NCBI GenBank assembly: GCA_963678705.1
Contig: OY783204.1
Span: 9,072,654-9,136,653, forward strand
From: Panorpa germanica
Lineage: Eukaryota; Arthropoda; Insecta; Mecoptera; Panorpidae
DNA length: 64,000 bases
Direction of reading: 5' to 3'
Positions 35,950-47,354 of this stretch are shown here, piece after piece (position 1 is the stretch's first letter; each line of letters begins with the position of its first letter). Position numbers and translations under genes: made by a program. The notes under the pieces were generated by a model. That model ran no database searches. It was not told the origin of the DNA and worked only from the letters and a program-made list of their open reading frames with translations.

Positions 35950-37200
35950 TTATTTTGTTACCTACATTGTTAATGTCGTTTATCCCAATCATGACAACCG
36001 CTTTTTTTTATTTTTGCGTCACTTTCCTTAATGTGACGAATGCTTGCCTCCAGCTGCCGAACAGTCCTTCCACTGACAGCTCTGTCAACCTTTTTCATGG
36101 TTGCCGGTATGTTGAAGACATATTTTCCATACCGCACCAAAAAGCTGTCCCCATATAGGTAGTAATCGCGGTTCTAGAAAATTAAGTTGCTACAATATGT
36201 GTAAGGGTACTGAATATTCTATCTATCTTTAGTGTTATAATATGGTAATAAACTGATACTGAAGTTATGCACAGAACATGAGTGTTTTTATTGTATCTTT
36301 TTGCAATAGCAGTCCATTTTCAATCTTACCATTTTATTAGAAGTGGTCTGCTACTCTTGTGGATATAATTTCAGTAATTGTTGATCTGATTAAAGAGACT
36401 GAAATAAATAGTAAGATAGTAGTAAGTAGTAGTAGTAAGATATAATAAGATTACTCGTTAGTTAATCTATTTGTAAACGAGTTACCAAGAAATGTATGTG
36501 TTATATTATAACAGTTCTGTAATAGTATGTGAATATACATAATATGTTCGAAAAATCATTATGTTTACAGCAAATTAATTAATAATTTAAATGTAACTAA
36601 TTGACTAAAAAATTATAATATAAACAATATTTCATGATACATAAACAAATAAATGTGTCAGCTATACCAAGCGGGCAGGTGAGTACCATAGCCAGCAGGG
36701 GAAGGATAGTAAGAAGCTGGGAGTAGGAGAAGAAGGACAATTGGAAAACTGAAAAGATTAATACATAAAAAGCAACAATTTTGTTACACTAGTATTATGT
36801 ATGTAAATATCACTATATTAATATATGTACGAGTATATACCTACTATAAAAACCCAATCAGTAATAAATCTTTTAGAGCATATTTTAAAGATATATTTAA
36901 TGTAAATTTAAATTAGAGGACGACCCATTATTGCTTTTCAATAAACGAATATCAAATTTTAAAACAGTATAAATACTTATGAGAATATTACAAATATATG
37001 CGAGAACATACAATTAGACTGTGGAAAGAGTCATTTTTTAGAAAAGTTTTAAAACAAATTGCCTTACGAAGCTAACTCTTTGTTTTAGATTGGCACAGAA
37101 ATCAAAACTCGAGATAAATTCTTTAGGGGCTTTTGTTATAATATTTAGCTTAACACATATATCGTCAAATTCAAGATTTTTAATGTCACCAAAAATATAA
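35950..37200. other. Unassigned AT-rich stretch
   Basis: No motif-bearing ORF. A 100-codon plus-strand ORF at 35856-36158 has no recognisable domain and spans the direct repeat, so it is not called. Confidence 0.4.
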
Positions 37201-37223
37201 CTATGTAATAAATCATATTTCGA

Positions 37224-38340
37224 CTATTCACTCTCACTATTGTGCTCACCTATTTTTCCGCGAATGAAATTTCTAATAAAATTCATATCCTTTTCAGCAA
37301 ATATTACTGATTCTTCGGACAATACAATATATGCCCAAGCACACAAATGCGCTGCGCAATTATTCTCTGATTGAGTTGGATTAAATGTTGTAGACAGTTC
37401 ATTTTGACATGGAACGTCTTCTAGAAGATATAAATCCCAATTATTAATAGAAATGCTGAGATATGCATTTACAACACTACTAATAAATGTTTTTACTTTG
37501 TCTAATGAGCTATTTTTTCTCAATTTGGTTTTTCCCGAAATGGAATCTAAATAAACAAGAATTTTTTTTTCTAAATTTACTATTAACAAGGTCCAATGGT
37601 CAAATTGATTAATAGGGAAGAGCCACAATTTAAAGTTCGAACAAATTTGTTTTAAGGCCCATTTTTTAAACCCGTCGTTTTTAAAGATTGTTTAAAATAA
37701 ACAAGGAAAAGTAAGAATACTTGCCATACAATGAATTTTTTTTATACATACTCTATTTTATTACAATCTTCCAACGAATCCCACGAATTAAAATCTACCG
37801 TTTGGTTATTAACTGACTTACCTGGTATTGGTTTGGCAGATTAAGTATATTTATACCAAGGAGCTACATTTTCTACACGGTTAATATTAAAATTAGATAC
37901 ATTTTTTCCGAAACAAAATACGTTTTACGTCTTTTAGGGGTTTGACGTCGCGCCCATTTTTCTTCGGGTAATTCTACAGTGGATTTGATTCTTTTTCTAT
38001 ATAAAGCAACATTATTTGTTAAAAATTCAACTTGTTTAAATAATATTTTTAGGCATTCATGGAATCGCATTACAAACCTATCTAACCTTAGTGGTCCTAT
38101 TTACCTAAAAGGTTGTGTTTTACTTATCTGAACCAACTTTCCACCAAAGCGTTACTGTCACGTCTAATATTAAAACCACCTAATAATATGCCAGTCCATA
38201 ACGGGGCGTATGGAAGTTTATCTTCAATTAAATAATCTATATACTTCGGAATATAGCAGTCATTGGTGTCGATATTATTAACTTGTTCAGCTTTTATTTC
38301 GGTTATTTGAGAAACTATTGGCTTGAAGTGTTTGTAAAAA
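37224..38340 (-). pseudogene. Ulp1/SENP-type cysteine peptidase remnant from a mobile element
   Basis: The C-terminal ORF (37224-37628) shows the C48 peptidase core: FDHWTLLIVN (catalytic His), VYLDSI (Asp) and QSENNCAAHLCAW (Gln region and catalytic Cys). Upstream on the same strand, fragments at 37873-38070 and about 38110-38320 read PLWTGILLGGFN and RDSNALVESWF, a motif found before Ulp1 domains in transposon-encoded proteins. SUMO-deconjugating host enzymes lack that upstream part, so a mobile-element origin (CACTA, Mutator or similar) is likelier. Confidence 0.6.
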
Positions 38341-38499
38341 GGGGATTATTATTTTACTGGACCATTTTTATGTTCGTCATTACAAGCAAGTAAATCGGCA
38401 TTATCATTAATTACTTGGGTTTCTGAATTTATGAATATATTATCTTTAGAATATAAATTAACAATCTTAATTTTCAATTTATTTACGCATTAACACATG

Positions 38500-39031
38500 C
38501 GACTGTTCTGTATTTGCTCCTACACTTGACTTTTTCATACTAAGGAAGGTCTCCACTAATTATGTAAACTTTGAAGATAATGCGGACCTGTCTTCTGATC
38601 ATACACCTATTACGCTTACACTCAGTGAAAAAATCACCAAAAAGCAGCATTCCCCCATGTTAGCCAACAAATGGACAGACTGGGATAAATTTAGAACTGA
38701 TTTAGAAAAAGTGATAACACTGAATAGCACTTTAAGTACAAAGGAGCAAATAGATGACGAAGCAGAAAAATTAGTGACTGATATTCAACAAGCAGTATGA
38801 AACCATACAGCACAATTATTAAGAAAAACAAAGGGTAACTGCTATCCTAAAGAAATAAGGGACTTAATTAAAGAAAAACGCAAAGCTCGTAGAAAGTGGC
38901 AGAAATCAAGAAACACTCAAGATAAAACTGAATTGAACAGATTGACTAAACAATTAACAAACGAAATTCATGAAATCAAGAATGAGTCTATCAACCATTT
39001 TCTAAGTGAAAGTTACAAAGAATATGAAAAA
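38500..39031 (+). mobile_element. Jockey-like ORF2 fragment (end of endonuclease to start of RT)
   Basis: Reads ADLSSDHTPITL, the SDH motif ending an APE-type endonuclease. It then reads ANKWTDWDKFRTDLE and EIRDLIKEKRKARRKWQ, the linker before RT, with one stop. It breaks off at SYKEYEKT and is joined directly to R2 5' UTR sequence at 39032. Confidence 0.75.
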
Positions 39032-39935
39032 ACGGCCAAGGCGGATAGGGTTGACGACCCATCCGTTCTGGTCGATATTACGTTAAGGACCTATTATTAC
39101 TGAAATGGTTCAGTCCAGTGGTGAAACTCCGGCGGATAGTGATATGAGAGATAGGGACTCATATCTCTTAAATTTTGTTACCCTCATGTTTGTTAACACT
39201 AGCTGACTCGCAAGAGGGAAGCTATTGTATTAGTGGCATTGTCCGATGGACATAGATATGGGGTGGGGTCCCCATTTTCTCATAACAATAACGCTATGAT
39301 AATATTATTATTAATATACATTGTAAACTTTTAAACTTGAAATAAATTTGATAAAAACGAATAATACTGTTATCTTCGTATGATAAATGAGGTCAATAAA
39401 TGATATAATTAGTGGAGACCCTAACCTCTTCGGTCTCCTTCGGACATGAGAGGGGATCATTTATGACGAACAGGAAAGGGTACGGATTTACTCACCGGAT
39501 AAACACGCAAATTTATTACGCGAATATGTTATGCATTGGTTTGGCAGAGGCGCGCAGACACCTCATCACAGATCACCCTACCTTTGATCTGGAATTTATA
39601 TGCGACACGGGGTGCAACAAACAGTACAAAACTTACAAAGGGCTAATACAGCATTTCAAACATTGTAAGGGAGCCATAGAGGTGTCAGTGTTGGAATATA
39701 AATGCAGTGAGTGCGCAATGTCTTTTAAGACTCAGCGCAGACTCAGTATGCACATTAAGCAAGCCCACCCTATTGTAAGGAATGATCAAAGATTAGCAGG
39801 TCGAACAGCTCCTACGGACGAGCGCTCAAATAGGCTATCAAAATGGTCGCAATACGAATTAGACGTATTGTTGGATCACATGGACAGATTGGAGTTGGGG
39901 AAGAATGTGATTAATAAAATTATCTTAAACACTTT
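39032..39935 (+). mobile_element. R2 element internal 5' fragment (copy 3)
   Basis: Aligns with the R2 5' UTR at 51139 on and 56548 on, then continues into the zinc-finger ORF. It lacks the first ~620 bp of R2 (no ribozyme, no 28S flank) and everything after the start of the Myb-like region. R2 normally keeps its 3' end, so loss of both ends implies later rearrangement rather than simple 5' truncation. Confidence 0.75.
39412..39930 (+). pseudogene. R2 N-terminal zinc fingers, fragment
   Basis: Contains CDTGCNKQYKTYKGLIQHFK (CCHC-type finger) and CSECAMSFKTQRRLSMHIKQ (C2H2 finger). The LITDHP tail of a first finger is visible before them. RLSKWSQYELDVLLDHM is the start of the Myb-like DNA-binding segment; the ORF then runs out of R2 homology. 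Confidence 0.75.
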
Positions 39936-40361
39936 GGTATTTAGTTTTAAAACATTTCATCTGTTTTACCAATAAATACACTTCAAACGCTTTAGTTTTA
40001 AAACATTTCATCTGTTTTACCAATAAATACACTTTATTAACTGCTTTATAATAAAACATTTTTAATTTGTGAAACGTTTAGTATACAGTCAAACGTTTTG
40101 AAACTAATCAGGTATTAGGAAATAAAACATTTCTAGAAAAAAAAACGGTTATCTGTAAAACATTTTTATTGTAAAACACTTATTAAACAGAATACTTAAC
40201 ATAAATGTAAAATATATCATTAAAAATTCAAATGGTGTATATAGGTAGACTTTACACAAGTTCAATATAAATACATAAGTTTGTAGATGTGTAATTGTTT
40301 TGGAAGATGATTAAAAAAAAAGATTATAAGTTCTATAATACATGGATATTTTTACCCTATT

Positions 40362-41093
40362 TTAACCGATAAATTCACACCGTTCATGATTAATTAAAGG
40401 AATGTATTGTTGATTATTGAGTTTGAAAGATGTGACAGGATGCGGAAAAATTAAATCTTCAACATTAACTATTTTTTGTTGTCGATTTTGAGTTTTTTGG
40501 TATGAATAACCATTAAGTCGACAGTCATAAAAAATTGTTTTAAGGAGAGTTACTACAAGCAAAATTTTGCCATTTAATCCATTTAATATGCAAATGTCAT
40601 CAATTTCTGCAAATACAGGCATTGATTCTTCATCACACTCAAATAAAATTATGCTTTTAAAGCAATAACTTGTGCCGTGAATAATTATTTTTGTAGATCT
40701 CATGATATTACATGTGTCCCTTTCTGTATTATTAATTAATCCATCAAACAAATGAGCATATGGTAAGTTTACTACAGGTACAGTTGGACCAGGACTAATA
40801 TAATCACCGTCATATAAAAATGTTTTTGATGATTGTCCGGGTCCGGAGAAAAGTCGAGTACAAATGCGAGCTTGATAACGATAGCTCATAGTAGCCGGCA
40901 TATTTTTAAAATTACGTATAATTGCCACAAGTCCTTTAAAATAAGCATGTGCTGCTTCAAATCGAAAGCACCACTGCTGTCGAGCAGGTCCAAATAATCT
41001 TATATAATACGCAATATGCTCTAAATAGTGAAGTTTAGGAATACATCTATCAGGATATAATAAATTGAAACATATTTTAAAAGTTTCAATCAT
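40362..41093 (-). pseudogene. CACTA/EnSpm-like transposase C-terminal part
   Basis: 243 codons. PKLHYLEHIAYYIRLFGPAR followed by QWCFRFEAAHAYFKGLVAI matches a motif (PKxHxLxHY...FGPxxxxWxMRFExxHxxFK) typical of large animal transposase ORFs of this group. The N-terminal catalytic part is absent. Open to its end, so either the C-terminal exon of a longer gene or a recent fragment. Assignment to EnSpm rests on the terminal sequence. Confidence 0.5.
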
Positions 41094-41347
41094 CCGAGAT
41101 AAAGAATCAACAGAACAGATTATTGATATTTTCTCTGACGTCGTCGGTTATCATAAGGTTCTTCAAATTATCAATGAAAGGAACAATATTTATCTCGTAT
41201 AACAATATTGATTTACGATATTTATATAGCAAAAAATATAGTAAATTTTTACTATATATATACATACCGCGTCTGACAATATTATATATATAATTTCTAT
41301 AATATATATATAAATACTTATGTAAAGGAAACTATATTCAAATATAA

Positions 41348-41425
41348 AGCCCCGTGGCTCAGAGCTAACGTCGTTGCATCGTAACCGTCGGGCCTACGAT
41401 CGTATCTCGGCGGATCCATATAAAC
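41348..41425 (+). mobile_element. tRNA-like SINE head
   Basis: GCCCCGTGGCTCAGAGCTAAC with a box A-like TGGCTCAGAGC and a weaker box B-like ACGATCGTATC 35 bp on. No complete cloverleaf, no clear tail. Could be a SINE fragment within the DNA transposon remnant. Confidence 0.35.
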
Positions 41426-41819
41426 TAAAAAAAACTGCTGCGACCCCCACCACCACCCGTACCACCCGTACCGACCGCATCGAACCCCAGCGTACACACT
41501 GACCCCCCACCCCCCCTCTCCCTCCGTACATACCTACATGCCACTGGCACTGCGCCCAAACAAACCGTGCAAAAATATATACCCCAGCGAAAATAATATA
41601 AATCTATGACGATCTTTTGCATTTTTTCATACACATTTCATACACATTTTAAGTGATTTAATAAAAACACTTTAAGTGCAATTAAACGCTTAAAACGTTT
41701 CCATTGAATAAAAAAACACCATAAAATGTTTAAAAAGTGACTACAAGCTTTTAAACACTTTATGTGTTTAAAAGTAAAACACTTGAGTTTGCAGTGTAGT
41801 TCAGTAACTTCTAGTTAAT

Positions 41820-43590
41820 TAAATCCAGAGAAAGTGGAGAAAATATTCAAGGAGCTTTGGGACGTACAAAATTAAAGGAGATAAAGGTTAGAAAAATAAG
41901 AGTAGTAAGAGATAAAGGAGTTCTTCTGGAAGTTGACTCTGATAAAGATATAAATGAGCTTAGACAATGTGAAGATATTGGGGTAGCAAATATCATACCC
42001 AAACATACAATGTCAACATCCACAGCTACAACTTCAAGGTGCACAAATTGTAGCGGTAACCACCATGCAACAGATAAAGACTGCCCTGAGAGATTAGTAC
42101 AAAATAAAATTAAACAAGTAATGGCTGATTACAATTTAAGCTATCACGAGGCTCGCGGCGAAGTAGCAGGAAGCGAAATGAAATTTAAACGGCTTCTTTA
42201 GCTGTTTAGAAAACTTTCGAAGACTTGCAATAGATAACAATCCCATTTTAATCTGTTTACTAGAATTAAATTTTAAGCCAATACAAACACTAAATATTAA
42301 AAATACAATATATTCCAAAAAGATCGACTTGCGGAACACGCCAGTGGTGGAGTGGCTACACTGGTTAGAGAGTATTTTTATTCGAAACATATAACTATAC
42401 AATCCAACTCGTGCTCAGAGCACATATGCCACAAATTACTATTTATAACCTATATCTACCAAACAGTCAAAATATAATATTAGATATTGAAAACATACTC
42501 AATAACACATAACACAATTACCTCCCCCTTCATATTACAGAGGTAACAGAGGTAAATTAATAGAAAGATTATTGGATAATAATAATTTATTACTTTTGAA
42601 TGACGGCAACGCACGCCTTTTAATTTTTCTTTACAAAGTACATCCGCAATCGCCGCAAGTAGCATCGACACTAGAATGGCCAGTCCTACCAGTCCATTTA
42701 TATGTCTATTTGTAAGGAAGTGGTCATTTTCCAATTTAACTTCAAATCTCAAGCAATATAACAGATATGAACTGGTCAGGATTAAGATGAAACATCTCCA
42801 AATCCGATTGAAATTTATAAGTTGAAGAAATATCTAATAATAACGTAACATTTAACGAAGATGATCACACAGATGTGATAACATTATCTATTTGTTCCAA
42901 GATATTAGCAGCAGCAAGTAACTCAGTTTCAAAAAAGAAAATTGGCCCTTACAAACCAGCCATACCATGATGGAATGAGACATGTGTTAATGCGGTAAAA
43001 TTATAGAAAACAGCTTTTAATACAAACGTCACAAAACTGTAGAACTTTTTGTCGAATTTAAAATCTTAAAAGCACTAGCGCAAAAAACCAAATTGTTTTT
43101 TCCATAAATTCACAAACAAGTATGGTTCATTTCTTAGTGTAACATTGTATCTAATTTTCATAAACTACAAAATCAATAACATTAAACATGTAGTGAAGAC
43201 TTAGTTATTAACTGCAGCAACAAGGACGTAGTAATACCTAAAAGAAAACTTCAATCAGCTCTAAACTAGCAAGAAGACTGATCCAATAAAACAGGATATA
43301 TTTTCTACTACCGAAAATAAGTACATCCTTTTTAAAAATCTCCGAAGCTTATTTTTTCTCAAGACTGACAATATATAATGAAGAACATGCATATACACGC
43401 CAAATTTCTTATTTGGGTATTATTTTTTATGAAAAATTATCCTGGGTCGATCATATCAAAAATTTAAAGAACAAATTGTAGTACTGTCATAAATGTTATG
43501 AAACTTATATCATGCAATAAATGGAGAAGTGAACAGAAAACCCGAATGCATATTTTTCAAACTTTGATCCGCTCTAAAATAGATTACGGT
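41820..43590 (+). mobile_element. Jockey-like element remnant: ORF1 end and ORF2 pieces
   Basis: After ORF1 (41857-42201) come endonuclease pieces (VAxLVREYFYSKHIT, DNNNLLLLNDGNARLL), then the pre-RT linker (ILAAASNSVSKKKIGPYKPA) and RT-end pieces (SYLGIIFYEKLSWVDHIKNL, RSKIDYGGII). Large parts of RT are missing. At about 43600 it switches to Copia sequence. Confidence 0.7.
41857..42201 (+). CDS. Jockey-like ORF1 (gag-like) C-terminus
   Basis: 114 codons with a zinc knuckle CTNCSGNHHATDKDC followed by KIKQVMADYNLSYHEA, the usual C-terminal pattern of jockey ORF1 proteins. The N-terminal part is missing or out of frame; the in-frame ATG is arbitrary. Confidence 0.65.
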   Translation: MGRTKLKEIKVRKIRVVRDKGVLLEVDSDKDINELRQCEDIGVANIIPKHTMSTSTATTSRCTNCSGNHHATDKDCPERLVQNKIKQVMADYNLSYHEARGEVAGSEMKFKRLL

Positions 43591-43599
43591 GGAATTATA

Positions 43600-44443
43600 C
43601 CGTAACACCTTTTGAACTTTTTACTACAAGAAAACCTGATATAAGTCACTTGATAATTTTCGGTATCACAATCATGGTCCATGTACCAAAATAAATTGAA
43701 AATAACGGGATAGAAAAGCTGAAAAATGTATCCTAGTTGGATATCAAGAAAATGTGAAGGGGTATAGTATTTACAACTCTAAGAAAAGAGTTGTGTCAGT
43801 CGAGATGTGATTATAATTGAAGATAATCCATCACCAGGTGAAACCACAGTAGATGTAGACAATTCAATTCATTTCTAACGATCTATTAGATTCAGTAGGG
43901 GATAAGAAAAAGTTTTCGGAACATAAAGATAGCATAGTGTCTGATGAAGATGAAATATATATATATACCCTATTTAGATAAAGATCCTAACACAAGTGAT
44001 AGTACAGACAATACTCAAAGTACATATTACCACTAAATTACCACGTGGTTTTCAAAGGCAAAGAAAGCAACCTGAAAGATATGGTTTTACAAATACATGT
44101 GTTAGTAATGTGGATGATAACTTTCAAGACGCTATTGATCTGGAAGGGGCCCTGGAAGAGGCGCTGAGATGATTAGAACGACAGATGTGGTTGGAGGCAG
44201 TGCGAGGAGAGTTAAAGTGTTTCGATGATAACAATGCGTGCGAGCTAGTAGATACACCTAAAAGTTTTACAATAGTAAAGAGTAAGTGTTCCGGAAAAAA
44301 TATGAATGTGATAATACAGTGCGATACCGTGCAAGGCTTGTTGCTAAAGGATTTACTCAAAAATATGGAGTAGACTATTCAGAAATACTACTTAAGAGTT
44401 ACTACCGCTATTAGTAATAAGAAAATGTAGGGCAGGTTGTAGA
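43600..44443 (+). mobile_element. Copia pol remnant, plus strand
   Basis: Reads TPFELFTTRKPDISHLIIFG, KCILVGYQENVKGY (integrase C-terminal part), WLEAVRGELKCFDDNN (start of RT) and, shifted, [19 protein letters not shown]. Multiple frameshifts. Distinct from the Copia at 27315. Confidence 0.75.
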
Positions 44444-44722
44444 TTTTTTTTTTTTTTTTTTATTTAGGCTTTGGCTTATTCAACCTTCTTGCCGATCATA
44501 TTTTTAATTTGTCTTTTAATTTTTAATCAGTCTTTCTAATTTTTTTCACATGTAACGTATATTTTTAACATCATATCTACAGAGTGTTTATACGGTTCAA
44601 ATTCTTATCTTATTTGTTTTTAATACTATCAGTCTCAGTTCATTTGTTTTTAATACTATCAAATTTAGTTCATAATAACCAAACCCAGAAAATATCTATC
44701 TGGTCCGGGGATCGAACCCGAA
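44444..44722 (-). mobile_element. tRNA-derived SINE with 14-bp target duplication
   Basis: Minus orientation: at the right end the minus strand starts with CGGGTTCGATCCCCGGACC (box B), and at the left end it finishes in a poly-A (poly-T on plus, 44444-44460). Perfect 14-bp direct repeats GGGCAGGTTGTAGA flank it (44430-44443; 44723-44736). It landed in the Copia remnant. Box A is not evident, so the head is truncated. Confidence 0.75.
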
Positions 44723-44736
44723 GGGCAGGTTGTAGA

Positions 44737-45070
44737 GATATGTTTAATCTAAATTTAAATTAGTTGTACACGACGTATGCGACCTTTTAATGCTCTAAAT
44801 TATTGAAGAGTTTTCGGTTGGTCGCTTAGGTCTTAGATTTAAAGTGGACTGTATGATTTGTTAACTTGACATAGAAATATAATATTTCTTGTTACTACGA
44901 ATAATTTGTTGTCTTATACTAGGACAATGGTTCTAATATCTATATCTAGTGTATTGTGACGGTAAGTTTGAACTAGGCAATAATGCTATATACTAGGTTC
45001 TACGACAACGATGGGTTCTACTAACTAAATTAATTGTAATCCATCATGCACTGCTTCTTTTAAAACTTTA
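44737..45070. other. Unassigned sequence
   Basis: Nothing recognised. The first part follows the SINE and could be the rest of the Copia remnant. Confidence 0.35.
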
Positions 45071-45073
45071 TTA

Positions 45074-45475
45074 TTGAATAATTTGGTGTCATCTCATGCC
45101 GTAGGAACAAACTGTGAGAGTGATAACACAACGGAATCCTCTGATTCCCTGACATCAATAGATTTAATTAAAATGTCAAGAAGCACGAAAATATATGTGT
45201 CCAGCTTTGTTGCTCAGAAAATAGTAAGAAAAACTAAAAACTGTGAAATCTGCAAAAGAAATATGAATTCTGATGTACAGCTACCGGAGCATGAGCTAAT
45301 AATAGCAAGGCGATATAGTCCTAATGCTTTGTGTCTCACTCATACTAATTTTAGTAAGCAATTTATTATTATTTGCAGAATATTGCAAAATATTTTGCCG
45401 AAAATTAGTAATGAGGTTAATATTATGAAAAGTATAAAACAATATATTTTTGACCATATTGACTTATTATATTGA
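45074..45475 (+). pseudogene. P-element/THAP9-like transposase C-terminal fragment
   Basis: 133 codons; KIYVSSFVAQKIVRKTKNCE, CEICKRNM, ELIIARRYSPNALC and FIIICRILQNILPK resemble the C-terminal region of P-element-type transposases (IxYVAGYIAxK...CxxC). No THAP domain or catalytic core in the window. Assignment is by motif feel only. Confidence 0.5.
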
Positions 45476-45754
45476 AATTCTATGGTGTACGGATGACGTC
45501 ACGGCCTATCGATTGTTCTTGATAATTGTTGATATTTTATGAGTAGAAGAGTATTTTATGATAGTCTAGCTATTAGCTATTATTTAGTCTATTATTAGTC
45601 TAACTATTATTTAGTCAATTAGTTTTTTGAGCTCCTGCAAATATTTAGCTTTTGTATCTCTTTTTTTTGTTTTGATAAGACCAGGGTTTTTCAAATATGG
45701 CTGCCTTGTAAAAGTTGTATGCAACTATACAGTCGCATACATAAAAGCTAGACA

Positions 45755-46830
45755 TGTACATGGACATAGTTAATAATATCAAACTTGATGATCCTCGTAC
45801 ATACGACTTAGAGACTATTAAAATACACATAAGTATTTGTCTGCCACTGCAGTGGGCCTGCGAAGACACGTGTGTGAAAATACAAGAACTAATTAGTGAG
45901 GATAAGGTCGAAAGTATACGAATTGAAAAAGAGCTTACTGACGTCACCATAAAATATACAAGCCTCATAGCCAAATTTAACAAAATAATAAGCATATTCA
46001 AATCACGCTCATGATAGTGCTATAGAATTGCCTCGAATTTCGGTCCCTGAGTTTAGTGGCAACGTGTCACAGTGGCATGCCTTTAAATCTATAGTTACAT
46101 CAGTTTAATACATGCTCAATCCAGATTCGACAACAACAAGAAGCTCCACTTTTTAGGAAGTTGTTTAAAAGGAGAAGCGCTTGACACTATCACCTCAATC
46201 GAAATCGATGCAAAAAATCATAAGCTATCATAGCAGCTTCTTCTTGATACCTATGATAACAAACGCAAAATTGTTTAACATCACATCATTTTTGAATATT
46301 CAGAATGTAGCTTCGGTCTGCGATCCACCACTGCAACCATTCGAAAGCACATCAAGGCGCTTGAGAATAGCATTCCCGGGAACATCGCTGGGATCAGATT
46401 ATCACCAAGCTGATCTCTGGTAATTAGATAGTCTCCTACATCTAAAGTTAATTTTATAACTATTGACTCTCTATTGTCTTTCATGACAGAGAAGGCTCAT
46501 GAGTTAGATGAACGGCATAATGAGGAGGCGCCTGTCCATAGACAAAAAACACAGCGGTCATTCGTTGTCGTACCATAACCACAATATGTACAAATCCCCG
46601 AAATTTTGGAGCTTATCTGTCACTTCGCGTCAAAAGGAAGTTCAAAAACGAAAGATATGTACTAATTGGTAATTCAGTAAGCATCATTACATCGTATTGC
46701 ATTTGCAACGGCACAGTCGCAACAGGACGCACCACAACCAAGTACGTCCAGCCATACGTTTACAGCACACGCCGGAGGATCTGCTCGAGTGTTGCTTACT
46801 ACCGCATTAATTCATGCACTATTTGGAAGT
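45755..46830 (+). mobile_element. BEL/Pao gag-protease remnant, plus strand
   Basis: After a helical leader (45754-46014), shifted frames read IELPRISVPEFSGNVSQWHA, LKGEALDTI, HIKALENSIPGNI and ARVLLTTALIH, in gag-to-protease order. Unrelated in detail to the BEL element at 11476. Confidence 0.7.
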
Positions 46831-47064
46831 CCTCTTAAGTGGTGCTCCACAGAAATTGAAGGAAGAAGTTGTAGAGATGATATTAAGTAGGTGATATTTA
46901 TAACAATAAGAAAACTGTTACTTAATCGGGGTTCAAATAAATTGTAATTATGTTTTATTTATTAGTGGAGAAATGCAATTTAATTGTAATTTGAAGTATA
47001 TGAAATGTATTAAGAATGTAGATTGTAAAGCCGAAAGGCGAACAATAAACAATTAATAATAATA

Positions 47065-47298
47065 ATGTTAGTGGAGAAATGCTGGATAAAGGAGTGGTTA
47101 AAGGAAGATAAGTTGACGGTGGCTGAAGAAAAGAAAGAGCAGTTTCAAGAAAAAGCGCTGAAGATTTTTTTATTGGCCTATTTTAAAGGCTTTTTGCCTC
47201 TCGACGTCATTAAACGTTTTGGGAAAACAATGGGGCTCGAAAATTTACAAACATATTTAAGAAAGGTTTGCTCACTTAGTATAGAACTCATCCAATAA
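47065..47298 (+). CDS. Small hypothetical ORF
   Basis: 77 codons, Lys/Glu-rich at the start (KEDKLTVAEEKKEQFQEKAL), then hydrophobic-helical. No family recognised; sits among transposon debris and may be part of a gag or host-gene fragment. Confidence 0.2.
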   Translation: MLVEKCWIKEWLKEDKLTVAEEKKEQFQEKALKIFLLAYFKGFLPLDVIKRFGKTMGLENLQTYLRKVCSLSIELIQ

Positions 47299-47354
47299 GG
47301 AATACCTAATCGGCCGTATGATGTATAACTTATGTTATTGACTAAACGCAGTAA

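Larger units (their letters stand above)
39936..41796 (-). mobile_element. CACTA/EnSpm-like DNA transposon remnant
   Basis: On the minus strand the right end reads CACTGCAAACTCAAGTGTTTTAC (41796 down to 41774), the CACTG start of animal EnSpm/CACTA elements. Both flanks of the ORF carry many short repeats of AAAACATTT, AAACGTTT and AAACACTT words (39930-40200; 41640-41790), resembling CACTA subterminal repeats, and a 43-bp tandem pair (39947-40031). The left terminal repeat is missing where the R2 fragment abuts. Confidence 0.55.

Noticed and set aside
41348-41425. Functional tRNA gene
   Set aside because: Acceptor and T-arm do not close into a cloverleaf and there is no terminator run; SINE head is likelier.
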